A DNA stretch of 64,000 nucleotides, taken from contig JAQXJP010000006.1 of assembly GCA_029008875.1 (NCBI GenBank), positions 1 to 64,000 on the forward strand. The letters are read 5' to 3'. Under the pieces are notes generated by a model. It was not told the origin of the DNA, ran no database searches, and worked only from the letters and a program-made list of their open reading frames with translations. The position numbers and the translations under genes were made by a program. The DNA comes from Lachnospiraceae bacterium (lineage in GTDB: Bacteria > Bacillota > Clostridia > Lachnospirales > Lachnospiraceae). Below, in pieces: positions 61,883-64,000 of the stretch. The stretch's first letter is position 1; every line of letters starts with the position of its first letter.

Positions 61883-64000
61883 ATGCAGTTTATTGATAGA
61901 AAAGGTATATTCTCTGTTTCAAAACCGGAAAATTATAGCTATCTGTATTTTCCGATTGCAGGCGAGAAGGGCTTAAAAAGTGTGGTAACACCGAATCTTG
62001 GGGGGGATAGCAAACTAAATCAGAATGCATTTTTGCTGGAGCCGGTGAGTGTGGAGAATTTGCATAACAATCGGTCCGGAAGAAATTTCTGGTGCCAGGT
62101 CAGAGGCGTAGGCAATTGGTCGGCCGTTGGGCAGTCAGCGGAAACGGAGGCGGAGCGATTCACCTCTAGTCAGGAAGAAAGTGAGGTTACTGCGGGGTTC
62201 ATGTGGCATCTGCTCACAAGAAAATCCCACAAGTATGGACTGGCTTCAAAGACGGTTTCTTTTGTGCCGGTGGAAGGTAACGTGGAAGTTTTGCATGTTG
62301 AGATTACCAACATCGGGGATCAAGCTAGAGAGATTGCAGCTGTTGCAGCTGTGCCGATATACGGCAGAAGCGCGGATAATATCCGGGACCACAGACATGT
62401 AACATCATTGTTACATCGGATCCGCACTACGGAGTATGGAGTATATGTCAGACCTACATTATCCTTTGATGAGAGAGGTCATCAGAAAAACAAATTGACC
62501 TACTATGTGTGCGGCGTTGGTGGCATGGGAGAAAAACCGGAGTCCTTTTATCCGGTGGCAGAGAATTTCATCGGAGAGGGGGGAACCTATACTCATCCGA
62601 GAAAGCTTCTTGAGAATGGGAAAGGTGTTCCTGCCGGCGTGCAATTTGAGGGAAAAGAGGCACTGGGAGGAATTCGCTTCCCAGAGGTTACCCTGCATCC
62701 GGGACAGAGTATCAGCTATACTGTTTTGATTGGTGCGACGGAAAAGGAAGATGAAATCCTGGAAATAATTCGTCTGTTCGACAGTAGCGATAAGGTTGAG
62801 TCACAGCGCAAGATGGTCGAGGATTATTGGCAGAAACAGGTCAATGTCGAATTTTATACCAGAAACAGGGCATTTGATAACTTTATGTACTGGGTAAGTT
62901 TTCAACCATTTTTGCGCCGCATATATGGCTGTTCTTTCCTCCCCTATCATGATTACGGAAAAGGCGGAAGAGGATGGAGAGATTTGTGGCAAGATTGTCT
63001 TGCCCTGTTGATGATGAATCCGGATGGAGTACGCCAAATGATTATTGAGAATTACGGCGGGGTTCGTGTGGATGGAACAAACGCTACCATCATTGGAGAG
63101 AGACAGGGAGAATTCATTGCTGATCGCAACAATATCACGCGGGTGTGGATGGATCATGGTGTTTGGCCATTTCTTACCACGAAGTTGTATATGGATCAGA
63201 CCGGTGATGTTGACATATTAAATCAGCAGGTAACTTATTTCAAAGATAAACAGGTTGAGCGCGGAACATCCAGTGATGATGCGTGGGATGAAGAGTATGG
63301 AAATCTCCAAAAGACAGTTCGTGGAGAAACGTATCGGGGAACCATTTTGGAACATCTATTGCTGCAACATTTGTGCGCATTCTATGAGGTGGGTGAGCAC
63401 AATCATATCCGGCTTCGCGGGGCAGATTGGAACGACGCCATTGATATGGCAGAACAACGGGGAGAAAGCGTCGCATTTACTTGCGCCTATGCAGGGAATT
63501 TAATGCAGTTGGCACACTATGTTCGTCTTTTGATGAAAAGATATGGGCAACAGCGAGTGGAACTGATGGAAGAGATGAGCATTCTCCTTGGGAATAATGT
63601 GTACGATGATATAGGGAAAAAAGTTTCGATTTTACGACTCTATGAAAAACAGTGCAGACATGAGATAAGTGGCGCGAAAGTGCAGATGAAGGTGGAGGTC
63701 CTTGCCCAAATTCTCGAGAAAATGGCACAGTGGATGATGCAGCACATCCGTAAGACAGAATGGGTTACGGACGGAGAAGGAAACGGATGGTTTAACAGTT
63801 ATTACGATAACAGTGGCAACCAGGTAGAGGGTGCATTTGAGAAGGGTGTTCGCATGATGCTGACGGGACAGGTGTTTGCCTTGATGAGCAAAACTGCGGA
63901 TCCGGAGCAGATGAAAGCAATTATTCGGAGCGCTGACAAGTATCTCTATGAAAAAGAGGTCGGCGGATATCGCATTAACACCAATTTCCATGAAGAAAAA
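61883..64000 (+). CDS. GH94-like disaccharide/oligosaccharide phosphorylase (3' end outside window)
   Basis: The frame is open for 706 codons to the right edge. It starts at an ATG five bases after GGAGG. The N-terminal beta-sandwich (about 1-290) leads into an (alpha/alpha)6 barrel with GGRGWRDLWQDCLALL (about 366), which resembles the GMGFRDSNQD segment of GH94. GADWNDAIDMA (about 516) resembles the GH94 catalytic-acid motif DWND. GH94 enzymes phosphorolyse beta-glucosides to glucose-1-phosphate; the linkage used here cannot be told. It is cytoplasmic, with no signal peptide. Its codon use is a little more AT-rich than hemZ. Confidence 0.75.
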   Translation, partial: MQFIDRKGIFSVSKPENYSYLYFPIAGEKGLKSVVTPNLGGDSKLNQNAFLLEPVSVENLHNNRSGRNFWCQVRGVGNWSAVGQSAETEAERFTSSQEESEVTAGFMWHLLTRKSHKYGLASKTVSFVPVEGNVEVLHVEITNIGDQAREIAAVAAVPIYGRSADNIRDHRHVTSLLHRIRTTEYGVYVRPTLSFDERGHQKNKLTYYVCGVGGMGEKPESFYPVAENFIGEGGTYTHPRKLLENGKGVPAGVQFEGKEALGGIRFPEVTLHPGQSISYTVLIGATEKEDEILEIIRLFDSSDKVESQRKMVEDYWQKQVNVEFYTRNRAFDNFMYWVSFQPFLRRIYGCSFLPYHDYGKGGRGWRDLWQDCLALLMMNPDGVRQMIIENYGGVRVDGTNATIIGERQGEFIADRNNITRVWMDHGVWPFLTTKLYMDQTGDVDILNQQVTYFKDKQVERGTSSDDAWDEEYGNLQKTVRGETYRGTILEHLLLQHLCAFYEVGEHNHIRLRGADWNDAIDMAEQRGESVAFTCAYAGNLMQLAHYVRLLMKRYGQQRVELMEEMSILLGNNVYDDIGKKVSILRLYEKQCRHEISGAKVQMKVEVLAQILEKMAQWMMQHIRKTEWVTDGEGNGWFNSYYDNSGNQVEGAFEKGVRMMLTGQVFALMSKTADPEQMKAIIRSADKYLYEKEVGGYRINTNFHEEK

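Overview
The window looks like chromosomal DNA from a motile, anaerobic Lachnospiraceae-type Clostridium relative (Firmicutes). This is inferred from the ecfA-ecfT-truA-rplM-rpsI order that usually ends the large ribosomal protein region in Clostridia, a HemZ-type coproporphyrinogen dehydrogenase, long-form HPF, AGGAGG ribosome binding sites, and many signalling proteins. No plasmid, phage, transposase, integrase or CRISPR genes were seen.

Layout. Positions 1-4434 hold an ECF vitamin transporter module (fused EcfA1-EcfA2, EcfT), truA and rplM-rpsI behind a perfect sigma-A promoter and a structured leader. Positions 4653-11519 hold a ferritin-like protein, pyruvate kinase, a membrane-anchored C39-like peptidase, a methyltransferase and a glycogen debranching enzyme. 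A convergent SDR gene and tRNA-Pro(CGG) follow. Positions 12572-15441 hold a VTC-domain / DUF4956 / beta-helix lipoprotein operon. A LacI-like receptor fused to GGDEF lies at 15554-17881. Positions 17918-37825 form a visibly more AT-rich L-rhamnose region: an AraC regulator fused to a GH39-like domain, an RbsA-type ABC transporter, GH78-like and GH3 hydrolases, a second LacI-like/GGDEF protein, a beta-phosphoglucomutase-like HAD, a chemoreceptor, and rhaB, rhaA, rhaD and fucO. Positions 37880-39797 hold a two-component system. 40036-42027 is leuA with an AraC-type DNA-binding domain at its C-terminus. 42121-46088 is a reverse-strand operon of a sugar-binding lipoprotein, a chemoreceptor and a CbiE/CbiT-like protein. 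46287-52553 holds DUF4422, gamma-carbonic anhydrase, DUF815 ATPase, ABC-F and HPF genes. 52782-61672 holds ddl, murF, cyclophilin, a GNAT, relA/spoT, an MBL hydrolase and hemZ. A GH94-like phosphorylase runs off the right edge.

How the genes work together. The rhamnose region encodes uptake, isomerisation, phosphorylation, aldol cleavage and reduction of lactaldehyde to 1,2-propanediol. It also carries its own transcription regulator, a chemoreceptor and a c-di-GMP-type enzyme, so one locus appears to couple sugar catabolism to motility signalling. The two-component system and the distant VTC/DUF4956/lipoprotein operon share an identical promoter layout: two TTTAAGGTT-like repeats 11 bp apart, with the -10 box beginning 16 bp after the start of the second repeat. 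This suggests a direct regulatory link. The most unusual single protein is LeuA fused to an AraC DNA-binding domain, a candidate leucine-sensing enzyme-regulator with a 20-bp palindrome at its own transcription start.

Limits: all family calls come from reading motifs, not from searches. Residue positions are approximate unless tied to a named residue.
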